The position numbers were made by a program, and so were the translations under genes. Positions 9,427 through 17,994 of a DNA stretch of 64,000 bases are shown one piece after another. This stretch comes from Altererythrobacter sp. B11 (GTDB lineage Bacteria; Pseudomonadota; Alphaproteobacteria; Sphingomonadales; Sphingomonadaceae): NCBI RefSeq assembly GCF_003569745.1, contig NZ_AP018498.1, forward strand, positions 3,573,001 to 3,637,000. The letters run 5' to 3'. Positions within the stretch are counted from its first letter, which is position 1. Each line of letters opens with the position of its first letter. The notes under the pieces were generated by a model that saw nothing but the letters and a program-made list of their open reading frames with translations, was not told the DNA's origin and did no database searches.

Positions 9427-10194
9427 CTACACCAGCGCGAACAGGCGCCCCGCGCCCCAGCCCATCCCGAGCGAAAGGGCGACGGCGAAGAGGCCGTAAA
9501 GCAGGGAATTGTCCTGCGCCTCATCCGCCACGAAGCGTTCGAAGCCCAGCTTGCGCACTTCCACTTCGGCCGTGGCGGAGGCAATCACGCGACCGTTGCG
9601 GATGGCGAAGGTTTCCGCGGTGTAGCGGCCCGTCTGCACGTTGGATGGCAGGTCGATCCGCGCCTGATAGAGCACGCCGTCGCTGATGGTGACGCCTTTG
9701 TCATCCTGCTGATACAGGCCCTGGCGCCTCCGCAGGTCCACCAGCCCGGCGGCGAAGCGCGCCTGCTCCTGCGGATCGATCGCGCCGGTGGGGGAAAGCT
9801 GGAGGAAAGGCAGGCCCAGCTCGTAAATGGCGGCGGTCCGCTCGTCGACAATCTCGCCCACCGGGCGGGAGGCGGCGAGCGCGTAGAAGGACGGAACCGA
9901 GCGGAACGAGGAACTCGCCGCATTCACCCAGATGCCCAGCGTCTTCTGCTTCTCGCGCAGCTGCACCGCCTGCGTCGGCCCCTTCAGCACCACCACGATA
10001 TCGTACTGCTGCGCCGCGCGGGTGCCGTTGGGATCGAGGATGGCGCCGTAGAGCAGCAGCTCGGTTCCGGTGAAGCCTTGCCGCACCTGGATTTCATGCT
10101 GTGAAACCTCGGGCACCAGGATCGGGTCGCGCTGCGCCGAAAGGGCGAAGAATGCCCCCAGGATCAGCAAGATGCGGGGGATCGCGCCGCTCAC
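9427..10194 (-). CDS. TIGR02186 family membrane protein
   Basis: A 255-residue protein of unknown function with an N-terminal signal-like helix (IPRILLILGAFFALSAQ), a long beta-rich region that would be periplasmic, and a C-terminal membrane helix (SLLYGLFAVALSLGMGWGAG). It matches my recollection of the alphaproteobacterial TIGR02186 family, which normally sits beside a TauE/SafE permease, as here: the start overlaps the permease stop by 4 bases. It may be an accessory subunit of that exporter; this rests on the conserved pairing only. Confidence 0.75.
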   Translation of the reverse strand: MSGAIPRILLILGAFFALSAQRDPILVPEVSQHEIQVRQGFTGTELLLYGAILDPNGTRAAQQYDIVVVLKGPTQAVQLREKQKTLGIWVNAASSSFRSVPSFYALAASRPVGEIVDERTAAIYELGLPFLQLSPTGAIDPQEQARFAAGLVDLRRRQGLYQQDDKGVTISDGVLYQARIDLPSNVQTGRYTAETFAIRNGRVIASATAEVEVRKLGFERFVADEAQDNSLLYGLFAVALSLGMGWGAGRLFALV

Positions 10195-11105
10195 AGCGGG
10201 GCCACCGTATAGACTTCATCTGGCCGCACGCCGAGGCCGAAGGCCATCCGCAGCGCCACCCCCAGCACGATCGCGGCCAGGATCAGGCGCAGCTTCTCAG
10301 GCTTCACCATCTGCGCCACGCGCGTGCCGATCTGCGCGCCCGTGACCGAACCGATCAGCAGCAGGCCCGCGAGCACGATGTCCACCGCCTTGGTGGTGAG
10401 CGAATGCATCATGGTGGACGCCATGGTGACGAACAGCACGTTGAACAGCGAAGTGCCGACCACGACATTCGCGCTCATCCCCAGGATGTAGAGCATGGCC
10501 GGGACCATGATGAAGCCGCCGCCCACACCCATCAGCATGGTCAGCATCCCCACCACCACGCCCAGCAGCAGCGGCGCCAGCGGGGAGATGTAGAGGCCGG
10601 AGCGATAGAAGCGCCAGCGCATCGGCAGGCTGGCCACCAGCGGATGGTGGCGCCGCTTGGCCGCGCGGGGGCGGCTGCTGCCCTTCGCAATGCGCAGTTC
10701 CTGGATCGCCTCGCGCCCCATCAGGCTGCCGATGCCGCCCAGCAGCACCACATACAGCACCGAAATCACCGTATCGATCTGGCCGATCGATTCGAGGAGG
10801 TTGAACAGCAGGGCGCCGATGGCGGCGCCGATCACGCCGCCGACCACGGATACCGCGCCCAGTTGATAGTCCACACCCTGCCGGCGGCTCTGCGCCAGCA
10901 CGCCCGAAACGCTGGCCCCCGTCACCTGCGTGGCTGCGGAGGCCGCGGCGACGGTAGGAGGAACGCCGTAGAAGATCAGCAGCGGCGTGGTGAGGAAGCC
11001 GCCGCCGACGCCGAAAATGCCCGAGAGCAGGCCGGTGATGCCGCCCAACAGGATGATGACCAGCCCGTTGACCGCAAGGTTCGCAATCGGGAGGTAAACA
11101 TCCAT
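10191..11105 (-). CDS. TauE/SafE family anion exporter
   Basis: Inner-membrane permease of the sulfite/organosulfonate exporter family, 304 residues, about eight helices. The two inverted halves each carry the family glycine motif, LSGIFGVGGGFLTTPLLIF near the start and LTMLMGVGGGFIMVPAMLY in the middle. An ATG six codons upstream is possible, but MDVYLPIANLAVNG is a better family start. It is the upstream partner of the TIGR02186 gene. Family members move sulfite, sulfoacetate or similar anions; the real substrate is unknown. Confidence 0.88.
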   Translation of the reverse strand: MDVYLPIANLAVNGLVIILLGGITGLLSGIFGVGGGFLTTPLLIFYGVPPTVAAASAATQVTGASVSGVLAQSRRQGVDYQLGAVSVVGGVIGAAIGALLFNLLESIGQIDTVISVLYVVLLGGIGSLMGREAIQELRIAKGSSRPRAAKRRHHPLVASLPMRWRFYRSGLYISPLAPLLLGVVVGMLTMLMGVGGGFIMVPAMLYILGMSANVVVGTSLFNVLFVTMASTMMHSLTTKAVDIVLAGLLLIGSVTGAQIGTRVAQMVKPEKLRLILAAIVLGVALRMAFGLGVRPDEVYTVAPL

Positions 11106-11151
11106 CCCCGGCGCGTAACCCATGCAGCGGCAGGTTTGAAGCAGAAGCCTG

Positions 11152-12222
11152 TCAGAATCCGGCGGAAAGCGTCAGCGCAGGGCCCGACGCGGGCTGGGCA
11201 TTGCCCGCAATGCGGAGGCGATAATCCGCCGCAAGCCGCGCACCCAGGCGCCCGAGGCGAACGGATGCCGACGCGGTGGGACCGAAATCAAGGCGTTCGC
11301 TGCCCTTCTGCGCCCCGCCCCACAGGCCCGCGCCACCGCGGAGGTGGAGGCCCGCAGGCGCGGCAAGGCCGCGCTCCACCCGCGCCTGCCCGTCGACAAA
11401 GCCCGTGGCATAGCGGCCGGTTACGTAGCCGGCCTGCAGATAGGCCTCTCCCAGCAGGCCGAGCGGGAGGGCGACCGGCGGCAATTCGCTCACGGCATAA
11501 AGCGCGGCGCGCGCCTCCTCGCCTGCGCTGGTCTCTGTCAGCCGCAGTTCGGCCGCCAGCCGCAGGGGCGCGCCGGGCAGCGGCCGGGCCGAAACGCCGG
11601 CGGCCGCCTCCTGCTCCCGCTGCCCGGAAAGCGCGCCGCTGGCACGAAGATGGAGCTGCGGACGGTGCGGACTTCCGGGCAGGATGCGATAGCGCAGCAC
11701 CGCGCCGATCTGGCTGCGCCCATAGCTCGGGCGCCCGGCGGAGAGCGGCGCACCGCCCTCGTCCCGCAGCAACAGCCAGCCATCGGCGGACCAGCGGCTC
11801 GGCATCGCGACCCGCGCCTGCGGCGTCGGAGCGGGCACGAACGGCGCCGCGGCGGGCACTCCGGGCGGGGAAGCGGCAGAAACACCGGCCGGGCGAGCGG
11901 CAGTCGGTATCACACCTGCCTGATGGAGCTGCGGCGCAAGGACAGGGGCGATCGGCAACCGGGGTTTGATGAGAGCGAGCGGGCGTAGAGTGCCTCCGAC
12001 CTCTTCAGGTCGACTCAGGTCGGTGGACAGGTTCGCTCTCATTACGGCTGGGGCCAAATGGGGCGCCCCCAAGGGAGCCGAGGGCAACCGCGCTATCGCG
12101 GCTTCCTGCCATGGAACCTGCCAGCCGACCAACCGCACCGTGGCCCAGGCAAGGAGAACGAGTGCAAGCGCCAGCAATGGCTGACCGCGAAACAGCGATG
12201 GCTCCGGCCCCGGCCCTTGCAC
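11152..12222 (-). CDS. hypothetical protein with barrel-like C-terminus, partner of glycosyltransferase
   Basis: I do not recognise a named family for this 356-residue protein. It has an N-terminal membrane anchor (LLALALVLLAWATVRLVGW), a Pro/Ala-rich linker to about residue 135, then alternating amphipathic strands ending in GPALTLSAGF, a terminal phenylalanine as in outer-membrane proteins. The start is GTG, preceded by GAAGGG and only 2 bases after the glycosyltransferase stop, so the two form an operon. It recalls the NfrA/NfrB surface-glycan pair in which an NfrB-type transferase sits with an outer-membrane partner. A role in exporting the product of the transferase is inference. Confidence 0.6.
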   Translation of the reverse strand: MQGPGPEPSLFRGQPLLALALVLLAWATVRLVGWQVPWQEAAIARLPSAPLGAPHLAPAVMRANLSTDLSRPEEVGGTLRPLALIKPRLPIAPVLAPQLHQAGVIPTAARPAGVSAASPPGVPAAAPFVPAPTPQARVAMPSRWSADGWLLLRDEGGAPLSAGRPSYGRSQIGAVLRYRILPGSPHRPQLHLRASGALSGQREQEAAAGVSARPLPGAPLRLAAELRLTETSAGEEARAALYAVSELPPVALPLGLLGEAYLQAGYVTGRYATGFVDGQARVERGLAAPAGLHLRGGAGLWGGAQKGSERLDFGPTASASVRLGRLGARLAADYRLRIAGNAQPASGPALTLSAGF

Positions 12223-12224
12223 GA

Positions 12225-13616
12225 TCAGGCAAGCCCTTCGCGGTGGGCCACCGGATGCGCGTGATGCGCGGTCTTGTCCCAGCGCGGCGCAGCGCCGCGT
12301 AGCGTGCGAACATAAGCGAACAGGGCGCGACGCCCCGAAAGTATAGCGATGAGGTTGGCAACGGGAACGCGCAGGACGGCGCGAGCCGCTTCCGCCCGGC
12401 CATATTCACGCGCGGTGAAGGCAAACCGAAGCGCGGCCCGCCAACCGAAGCTGATGAAGTTGGCCAGCAGCAGCCAGTTCACCAGCTGGCCATGCTGCGA
12501 TGGTGCGGCGTATCCCAGCGCCCGCGCAGGCCACAGCAGCGCCGCGACGAGCAGCAGCAAATATCCTGCAAACAGCACCAGCGCCGCAAAGGGGCCACGC
12601 CGATCGCGCAGCCGCATCCACCATTCCGCCAGCCCGCCTTGCCAGCCCAGTCGATCCCAGCCCTGGAACGAGATTCCGTGAACCCAGCGCGCCTTCTGCC
12701 GTACGGACTGCTGGAACGTGCCGGGGAAGTAAGCCCGCGTCGCCACCAGCGCGCCATCCTCCCCGCGCGCCCGGAGGAAGGTCGCCTGGCCGCCGGCTGC
12801 GCGTGTGCGCAGGCCCAGTTCGTAATCCTCCGTCAGCGATTCGAGCGAGAAAGGAGAGATCGTGCCCGCTCGCCGTGCGATCTCAGCCAGCATGATCCGC
12901 GAAAAGGCGCAGCCCACCCCCGCCGCCGGCAGGGCCGCGCCCAGCGCGCTGCGCACCGGCATGGCCTTTGCGTGAGCCTCGGCGAATTCCTCGCAATAAT
13001 GGCTTCCGACCCAGCGGGAATCGCGCTGCGGCTCCGGGAGGACGGGCAATTGCACGAAGTCCGCAGTGTCCATCGCCTGATCGAGCAGGCCCAGCGCCGC
13101 CGGGTCCACCATGTCTTCCGCATCATGCAGCACGACCATGCGGAACTCCCGCCCGCTGCGCCGCTCATCGGCCTGCAAGGCACAATAGAGCCGCGTGAGG
13201 CAATCGGCCTTGGTCGTGGGGCCGGCCTGGCTGTTGACGACCAGCCGCACGCGGGGGTCGGTGGCGGCAATGCGCACCACGGCCCCGATCGTGGCCGGAT
13301 CATTGGGATAGCAGCCCACGTAAATGCGCAGCTCGGCCTGCGGCCAGGCCTTCAGCGCATAGGCGATGGTGAATTCGATCACCTGCTCCTCCCGCCAGGC
13401 GGGAATGAACACCGCGGCCGGCCCGGAGAGTTCGCGATCGCGAAGCGCGACCCGGCTGATCTTCGCGGTGCTCAGCCGACCGGTGGCCCGCAGCCACCCC
13501 CAGGCGGAGTCCATCATCAGTTCGTCGAGTGCGCCGATCAGCAGAAAGACGCCGGCAAACAGCAGAAGCTCATGCTCCGCCAGCGCGAGCCAGAGAAAGA
13601 TAGTACCAATTTCCAT
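12225..13616 (-). CDS. membrane glycosyltransferase, GT2 family, NfrB-like
   Basis: Processive-type family 2 glycosyltransferase of 463 residues. An N-terminal helix (IFLWLALAEHELLLFAGVFLL) is followed by the cytoplasmic catalytic domain with the DxD-type DAED, the acceptor-site TEDYELG and the QxxRW-like QKARWVHG, then C-terminal helices. These match the polymerising glycosyltransferases related to cellulose synthase and to NfrB. Its immediate partner encodes a barrel-like protein, suggesting a small locus for an exported polysaccharide. No PilZ domain is visible. The sugar is unknown. Confidence 0.85.
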   Translation of the reverse strand: MEIGTIFLWLALAEHELLLFAGVFLLIGALDELMMDSAWGWLRATGRLSTAKISRVALRDRELSGPAAVFIPAWREEQVIEFTIAYALKAWPQAELRIYVGCYPNDPATIGAVVRIAATDPRVRLVVNSQAGPTTKADCLTRLYCALQADERRSGREFRMVVLHDAEDMVDPAALGLLDQAMDTADFVQLPVLPEPQRDSRWVGSHYCEEFAEAHAKAMPVRSALGAALPAAGVGCAFSRIMLAEIARRAGTISPFSLESLTEDYELGLRTRAAGGQATFLRARGEDGALVATRAYFPGTFQQSVRQKARWVHGISFQGWDRLGWQGGLAEWWMRLRDRRGPFAALVLFAGYLLLLVAALLWPARALGYAAPSQHGQLVNWLLLANFISFGWRAALRFAFTAREYGRAEAARAVLRVPVANLIAILSGRRALFAYVRTLRGAAPRWDKTAHHAHPVAHREGLA

Positions 13617-13758
13617 GAACCAGCCCCCACCGGTCCTCAGCGATGCCGGTGGCGGCGTATCAAGGGAGGATCAAAACGCAACGCGAGCGGTACGGCCGAT
13701 TCCGCACCGCCCCGAAATGGGAAAAGAGTCCCCCGGCGCGCGCCAGTGCCTCTCCTCG

Positions 13759-14088
13759 TCAGCCCTTGCGGGCGATCGGCGCGTTATCCCCGAGGTCTTC
13801 GAACCAGGCTTCCACCGGCCCGGTAAGCTTGATCGTCAGCGGGCGGCCGTGACGATCCATCGTCTTCCCTGCCTGCACGCGCACCCAGCTCTCGGAAATG
13901 CAATATTCCTCGACATTGTGGCGCACCGTGCCCTTGAAGCGGATGCCCACCCCTCGCCGCAGCAGATCGCCGTCGAAATGCGTGCTGCGCGGATCGATTG
14001 CCAGCCTATCGGGGGGCAGGTCCGCTCCGGTGCTCGCAGCGGGGGCTGGCACGTCGGCCGGGGTGTCAGGGGTCTGCTCTTCGCTCAT
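13759..14088 (-). CDS. DUF3297 family protein
   Basis: Short protein of 109 residues. The N-terminal 25 residues are low complexity; the rest, starting PPDRLAIDPRSTHFDGDLLRRGVGIRFKG and ending before a basic tail, matches the DUF3297 family found widely in proteobacteria. Function is unknown. There is no signal peptide or membrane helix, so it should be cytoplasmic. It precedes the transferase gene on the same strand with 140 bases between, probably as a separate unit. Confidence 0.8.
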   Translation of the reverse strand: MSEEQTPDTPADVPAPAASTGADLPPDRLAIDPRSTHFDGDLLRRGVGIRFKGTVRHNVEEYCISESWVRVQAGKTMDRHGRPLTIKLTGPVEAWFEDLGDNAPIARKG

Positions 14089-14120
14089 CCGCGGCGCTTA
14101 GCCACGAACGGCCGGCAAAA

Positions 14121-14480
14121 TCAATCCGGCGGAAGCGGTGTTTCCAGCGGGGCCTCCCCCGGCTGCGGGGGCGTTTCAGCGGGGGCGCTGTCCGGCTGAT
14201 CGAAATCGCCCTGCCCCGGCACGATCTCATCTGGGGCCGAGGGGCGATCCGTATCGCCCTTGTCGGGGCGCACCTCGTCCGGCGCGCCGCCCGGCTGCAA
14301 TTCCTCATCCTCGCGGCTGCGGTCGAAGCTCGCGGGGTTGCGGCCGGGCTCATCGCTATCCCCGTCATCCCGGGCGTAAGCCGCGGCGTCGTCGGGGGAG
14401 GCATTGCCGTCAATCACCGGCGGCGTGGTAGGGGGCACGGTAGGCCGCGAATAGTCGCGGGCAGTGTCGTTGCTGACCAT
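14121..14480 (-). CDS. acidic disordered hypothetical protein
   Basis: A 119-residue protein rich in Asp, Glu, Pro and Gly with little hydrophobic content, so probably unfolded alone. The frame continues upstream through the tRNA-Leu gene, so the start was placed at MVSNDTARDY, the first ATG clear of it. No motif is recognised. The composition and strand agree with a true gene in this GC-rich genome, but a non-coding frame cannot be excluded. Confidence 0.5.
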   Translation of the reverse strand: MVSNDTARDYSRPTVPPTTPPVIDGNASPDDAAAYARDDGDSDEPGRNPASFDRSREDEELQPGGAPDEVRPDKGDTDRPSAPDEIVPGQGDFDQPDSAPAETPPQPGEAPLETPLPPD

Positions 14481-14637
14481 TGGAATTGTCCTGTTTTGCT
14501 TGCCCAAACAACGGTCCGGCGCGCCTGCCCGTTCCGTGATCGACAACACCTCGCCGCGACGCTTGCCCTTTTCGGCTCGCGCCTGTAACGGCGGCTCCCT
14601 GTTTCGCAGGCTCCGGCCTGCTGGAGTTCGTCGGGCC

Positions 14638-14722
14638 GCGGGCGTGGCGGAACTGGTAGACGCGCTGGATTTAGGTTCCAGTATCGCAAGATGTGGGGGT
14701 TCGAGTCCCTTCGCCCGCACCA
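14638..14722 (+). tRNA. tRNA-Leu (anticodon UAG)
   Basis: A complete 85-base cloverleaf with the long variable arm of a class II tRNA. The acceptor stem pairs GCGGGCG with CGCCCGC, the anticodon stem CTGGA/TCCAG holds loop TTTAGGT giving anticodon UAG, the T arm contains GGTTCGAGTCC and the CCA end is encoded. It lies just before tig on the same strand. Confidence 0.97.
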
Positions 14723-14767
14723 GTTCCTGGCGCCCCGGACTGGGTATGATTTGGAAGGCTGTTTGAA

Positions 14768-16357
14768 ATGCAGATCGTAGAGACCACGAATGAGGGCCTC
14801 AAGCGCGCCTATACGCTGACGATTCCGGCGCGCGACATCCAGGCTCGCATCGATGCCGAGGTGAAGAAGGTCGCCCCGCAGGTGCGGATGCCCGGTTTCC
14901 GCCCCGGCAAGGTGCCTGCCAATCTCATCAAGAAGATGCATGGCGAAGCCCTGCATTCCGACGCTTTCAACGCCTCGCTGCGCGAATCGATCGATTCGCT
15001 GATGAAGGAAAAGAAGCTGCGCCCCGCGCTGCAGCCGAAGATCGACGTTGCCGACGGCTATGAGCCCGGCCGCGACGCGGAGCTGACCGTCGAGCTGGAA
15101 GTGCTGCCCGAAATCGATGCGCCCTCGATCGAAGGTCTCGCGCTCGAGAAGCTGACGGTGCCGGTGACCGATTCCGATCTGGACGAGGCACTGAACAAGC
15201 TGGCCGCGAACCAGAAGAGCTATAAGGACGCTGCCAAGACCAAGAAGGCGGCAGAAGGCGACCAGGTCGTCATCGATTTCGTCGGCCGGCTCGATGGCGT
15301 GGAATTCGAAGGCGGCAAGGCTGAAGGCGCGGCGCTGGTGCTCGGTTCCGGGCAGTTCATCCCCGGCTTCGAAGACCAGCTGGCCGGCGTGAAGACCGGC
15401 GACACCAAGACGATCACCGTCACCTTCCCCGAGGATTACCCCGCCGAAAACCTCAAGGGCAAGGAAGCCGAGTTCGAGGTTACGGTGCAGCAGGTGAAGG
15501 TCGAGGCCGAGACCACGATCGACGACGAGTTCGCCAAACAGTTCGGCCTCGACGGGCTGGAGAAGCTCAAGGAGCTGATGAAGGCGCAGATCGAGCAGGA
15601 AACTGCCGGCCTCACCCGCACGCAGATGAAGCGCCAGCTGCTGGACAAGCTGGCTGCCGATTATGATTTCGACGTGCCGCCGAGCATGGTGGATGCCGAA
15701 TTCCAGCAGATCTGGCAGCAGCTGCAGGCAGAAATCGCGCGCGAAGAGAATCCTGAGGAAGGGCTCAAAGAGATCGAGGCCGAGAAGGACGATTACCGCC
15801 GCATTGCGGAGCGCCGCGTGCGGCTGGGCCTGCTCCTTTCCGAAATCGGCCAGGCCAACGGCGTAGCGGTTTCCTCCCAGGAAATGGGGATGCTGATCCA
15901 GCAGGCCGCGCAGCAGTACCGCCCGGAAGACCGGGAGCGGTTCGTGGAATATGTCCGTCAGGACGCCATGGCCCAGGCACAGCTGCGGGCCCCGCTGTAT
16001 GAAGACAAGGTGGTCGATTTCCTGTTCGACAAGGCCGAAGTGACCGAGCGCGAAGTGACGCGCGAGGAACTGGAAGCCGCGATCGAAGCGGAAGAAGGCG
16101 AAGCCGCGAAGCCGGCCGAGAAGAAGGCGCCAGCCAAGAAGGCTTCGCCGAAGAAGGCCGCGAAGGACGAAGGCGCGGAGGCGGATAGCGCCGCCGACGC
16201 CCCGGCCAAGAAGGCTCCTGCGAAGAAGGCTTCGGCCAAGAAGGCGGCCGCTGCGGACGAGCCGGCGGAGGAAAAGCCCGCTGCCGCGAAGAAGGCACCG
16301 GCAAAGAAGCCCGCCGCCAAGAAGCCGGCGGCGAAGAAATCCTCCGCGGACGAATAA
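14768..16357 (+). CDS. tig: trigger factor with Lys/Ala-rich C-terminal tail
   Basis: Ribosome-bound chaperone and peptidyl-prolyl isomerase acting on nascent chains. The ribosome-binding domain has the tail signature as MPGFRPGKVP (residues 41-50); a FKBP domain (about 155-240, GDQVVIDFVGRLDGVEFEGG) and the helical SurA-like C domain follow. From about residue 445 the protein continues for some 85 residues of repeated KKAPAKKA blocks, like histone H1 or HU tails, absent from most trigger factors, giving 529 residues instead of about 430-450. A GGAAGG ribosome site precedes the ATG. The tig-clpP-clpX order is standard. Confidence 0.96.
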   Translation: MQIVETTNEGLKRAYTLTIPARDIQARIDAEVKKVAPQVRMPGFRPGKVPANLIKKMHGEALHSDAFNASLRESIDSLMKEKKLRPALQPKIDVADGYEPGRDAELTVELEVLPEIDAPSIEGLALEKLTVPVTDSDLDEALNKLAANQKSYKDAAKTKKAAEGDQVVIDFVGRLDGVEFEGGKAEGAALVLGSGQFIPGFEDQLAGVKTGDTKTITVTFPEDYPAENLKGKEAEFEVTVQQVKVEAETTIDDEFAKQFGLDGLEKLKELMKAQIEQETAGLTRTQMKRQLLDKLAADYDFDVPPSMVDAEFQQIWQQLQAEIAREENPEEGLKEIEAEKDDYRRIAERRVRLGLLLSEIGQANGVAVSSQEMGMLIQQAAQQYRPEDRERFVEYVRQDAMAQAQLRAPLYEDKVVDFLFDKAEVTEREVTREELEAAIEAEEGEAAKPAEKKAPAKKASPKKAAKDEGAEADSAADAPAKKAPAKKASAKKAAAADEPAEEKPAAAKKAPAKKPAAKKPAAKKSSADE

Positions 16358-16364
16358 GTCAGCG

Positions 16365-16392
16365 AAAGGGCGGCCTCGGGGCCGCCCTTTTT
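16365..16392 (+). terminator. Rho-independent terminator of tig
   Basis: A perfect 10-base-pair stem, AAAGGGCGGC with GCCGCCCTTT, around a 6-base CTCGGG loop, running into a short T tract 10 bases after the tig stop. It separates tig from the clpP-clpX unit downstream. Confidence 0.9.
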
Positions 16393-16432
16393 CGTTCGGG
16401 GGCTGGTGGGAGCGCTTGGCCCCTACGGCATC

Positions 16433-16906
16433 TCAGTGCGCGTGCACCCGGGGTGAGTGATTCCCAACCGGATTGCCGCTCTCCGTCACGACATTCGCCA
16501 CTCGCGCCTCCGCGGCGGGCAGATCGTCCGCGCCATGATCGAGGATCTCGATCCGGACCACCAGCGCGGAAGGGAGCGCATCCAGCCGCGCCCGCACGCT
16601 GGCCGGCGAGCCTTCCAGCCTCTGGCCATTGATGAGGATGTTCCCGCGCCCCAGGCGGGCACCCCGCCCGCTGAAGTCCGGCACCAGCTCAACCATGTCC
16701 AGCGCGGTCTCCGGCTGGAAATAGGCAAACTCTTCAGGCATGTAGATCAGCGTGCCGCTGCCGCCGGAAATCTCCAGCGGTTGCGGCTGCCGCTCGGCAG
16801 CGCCGGGCTCCTGCCCGCAGGCACCGAGCAGCAGCAGGACCACAAGCAGCGCCCTCGCCGGGTGAGCACCCTTACTGCCTATAGCACTGACCGCAGCGAT
16901 CCGCAT
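16433..16906 (-). CDS. putative lipoprotein resembling an isolated TonB-receptor plug domain
   Basis: A 157-residue secreted protein with a lipobox (LLGAC, lipidation at C30). After a linker, residues about 60-125 read FQPETALDMVELVPDFSGRG, GNILINGQRL and LPSALVVRIEILDHG, which is the order and wording of the plug domain of TonB-dependent receptors (diagnostic TALD-V--PGF, G-ILINGQR, IP---VERIE). No barrel follows: the protein ends in a short tail with GNHSPRVHAH. So it looks like a plug alone on a lipid anchor. It is convergent with tig. I know of no function for such a protein; it could also be a barrel-less remnant. Confidence 0.7.
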   Translation of the reverse strand: MRIAAVSAIGSKGAHPARALLVVLLLLGACGQEPGAAERQPQPLEISGGSGTLIYMPEEFAYFQPETALDMVELVPDFSGRGARLGRGNILINGQRLEGSPASVRARLDALPSALVVRIEILDHGADDLPAAEARVANVVTESGNPVGNHSPRVHAH

Positions 16907-17067
16907 GGGGGCCTCTTATCCTGGCAAAAACCCGGACGCATGCTGCCACTCGACCGAACGCAAAAGGCGAACGATCGGCGGCATTGCGCGACATTCCCCC
17001 CGGGGCGCATTTTCCCAGTTATACAGCCAAAGCACAACCACTGTCTGTGGTGGGGCCCCGCAACCCA

Positions 17068-17098
17068 CTTGAACATGGCGGCGGCAGGGGCGACATAG
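17068..17098 (+). promoter_or_regulatory. candidate heat-shock (sigma-32) promoter of clpP
   Basis: CTTGAA, 17 bases, then CGACATAG resembles the -35/-10 pattern of RpoH promoters (CTTGAA and CCCCATAT). It lies just upstream of clpP, whose expression is heat-inducible in many bacteria, and rpoH itself is nearby. Only by-eye matching supports it. Confidence 0.4.
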
Positions 17099-17125
17099 GC
17101 GCTCCGTCAGATAAAGAGGACTTCC

Positions 17126-17815
17126 ATGATCGACCTGTTCGGCGACAATTCCCCACAAGGCCAGTTCACCACCGATCCCATCACCGGCGCGCTGGTCCCG
17201 GTCGTCGTCGAGAGCACGAGCCGCGGCGAGCGCAGCTTCGACATCTTCAGCCGCCTGCTGCGCGAACGCATCGTGTTCGTGACCGGGCAGGTGGAAGACA
17301 ACATGGCTTCGCTGATCGTCGCCCAGCTGCTGTTCCTCGAAAGCGAGAACTCGCAGGACATCTCGATGTACATCAACTCGCCCGGCGGCGTGGTGACGGC
17401 CGGCATGGCGATCCATGACACGATGCAGTACATCAAGCCCAAGGTGCGCACGGTGTGCATCGGCCAGGCCGCTTCCATGGGCAGCTTCCTGCTGGCTGCG
17501 GGCGAGCCGGGTATGCGCGTGGCGCTGCCCAATGCCCGCATTATGGTGCACCAGCCCAGCGGCGGCGCGCGCGGCATGGCGTCGGACATCGAGATCCAGG
17601 CGAAGGAAATTCTGCGGATCCGGGCGCGGATGAACGCGCTCTATGTGAAATATACCGGCCAGAGCCTGACCGATATCGAGAAGGCGCTTGATCGCGACAC
17701 CTTCCTCGAAGCGGAAGAGGCGCTGAAATTCGGCATCGTGGACAAGGTGTTTGCCCACCGTCCCACGGAGCAGGAGACCGGAAACGAAAGCGGTTCGGGC
17801 GGCGCGCCCGAATAA
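17126..17815 (+). CDS. clpP: ATP-dependent Clp protease proteolytic subunit
   Basis: Serine peptidase of the ClpXP machine, 229 residues, cytoplasmic. The catalytic triad is S117 (GQAASMGS), H142 ([11 protein letters not shown]) and D191 (LDRDTF); the oxyanion segment [11 protein letters not shown] is intact. A good ribosome site (AAGAGG) precedes the ATG. It is followed by clpX with 179 bases between, in the order seen across alphaproteobacteria, where ClpXP degrades CtrA and other cell-cycle regulators. The last 20 residues are longer than usual. Confidence 0.98.
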   Translation: MIDLFGDNSPQGQFTTDPITGALVPVVVESTSRGERSFDIFSRLLRERIVFVTGQVEDNMASLIVAQLLFLESENSQDISMYINSPGGVVTAGMAIHDTMQYIKPKVRTVCIGQAASMGSFLLAAGEPGMRVALPNARIMVHQPSGGARGMASDIEIQAKEILRIRARMNALYVKYTGQSLTDIEKALDRDTFLEAEEALKFGIVDKVFAHRPTEQETGNESGSGGAPE

Positions 17816-17994
17816 ATGGCGATCCCGGGGCGGGTTTCCCCTCCCCGGGTCCGTAGCATTTTGGCAACCTTGCCCCTTCAGCCGCCAGCAAGCAGGTGGC
17901 TATTAAGGTTGGACCGATTGATATTGTGTCGCCCGTGGTTACATTCACAAGGGCGAATCCCGCGGGCGCGCCATCTGCGGATTAGGACGAGAGT

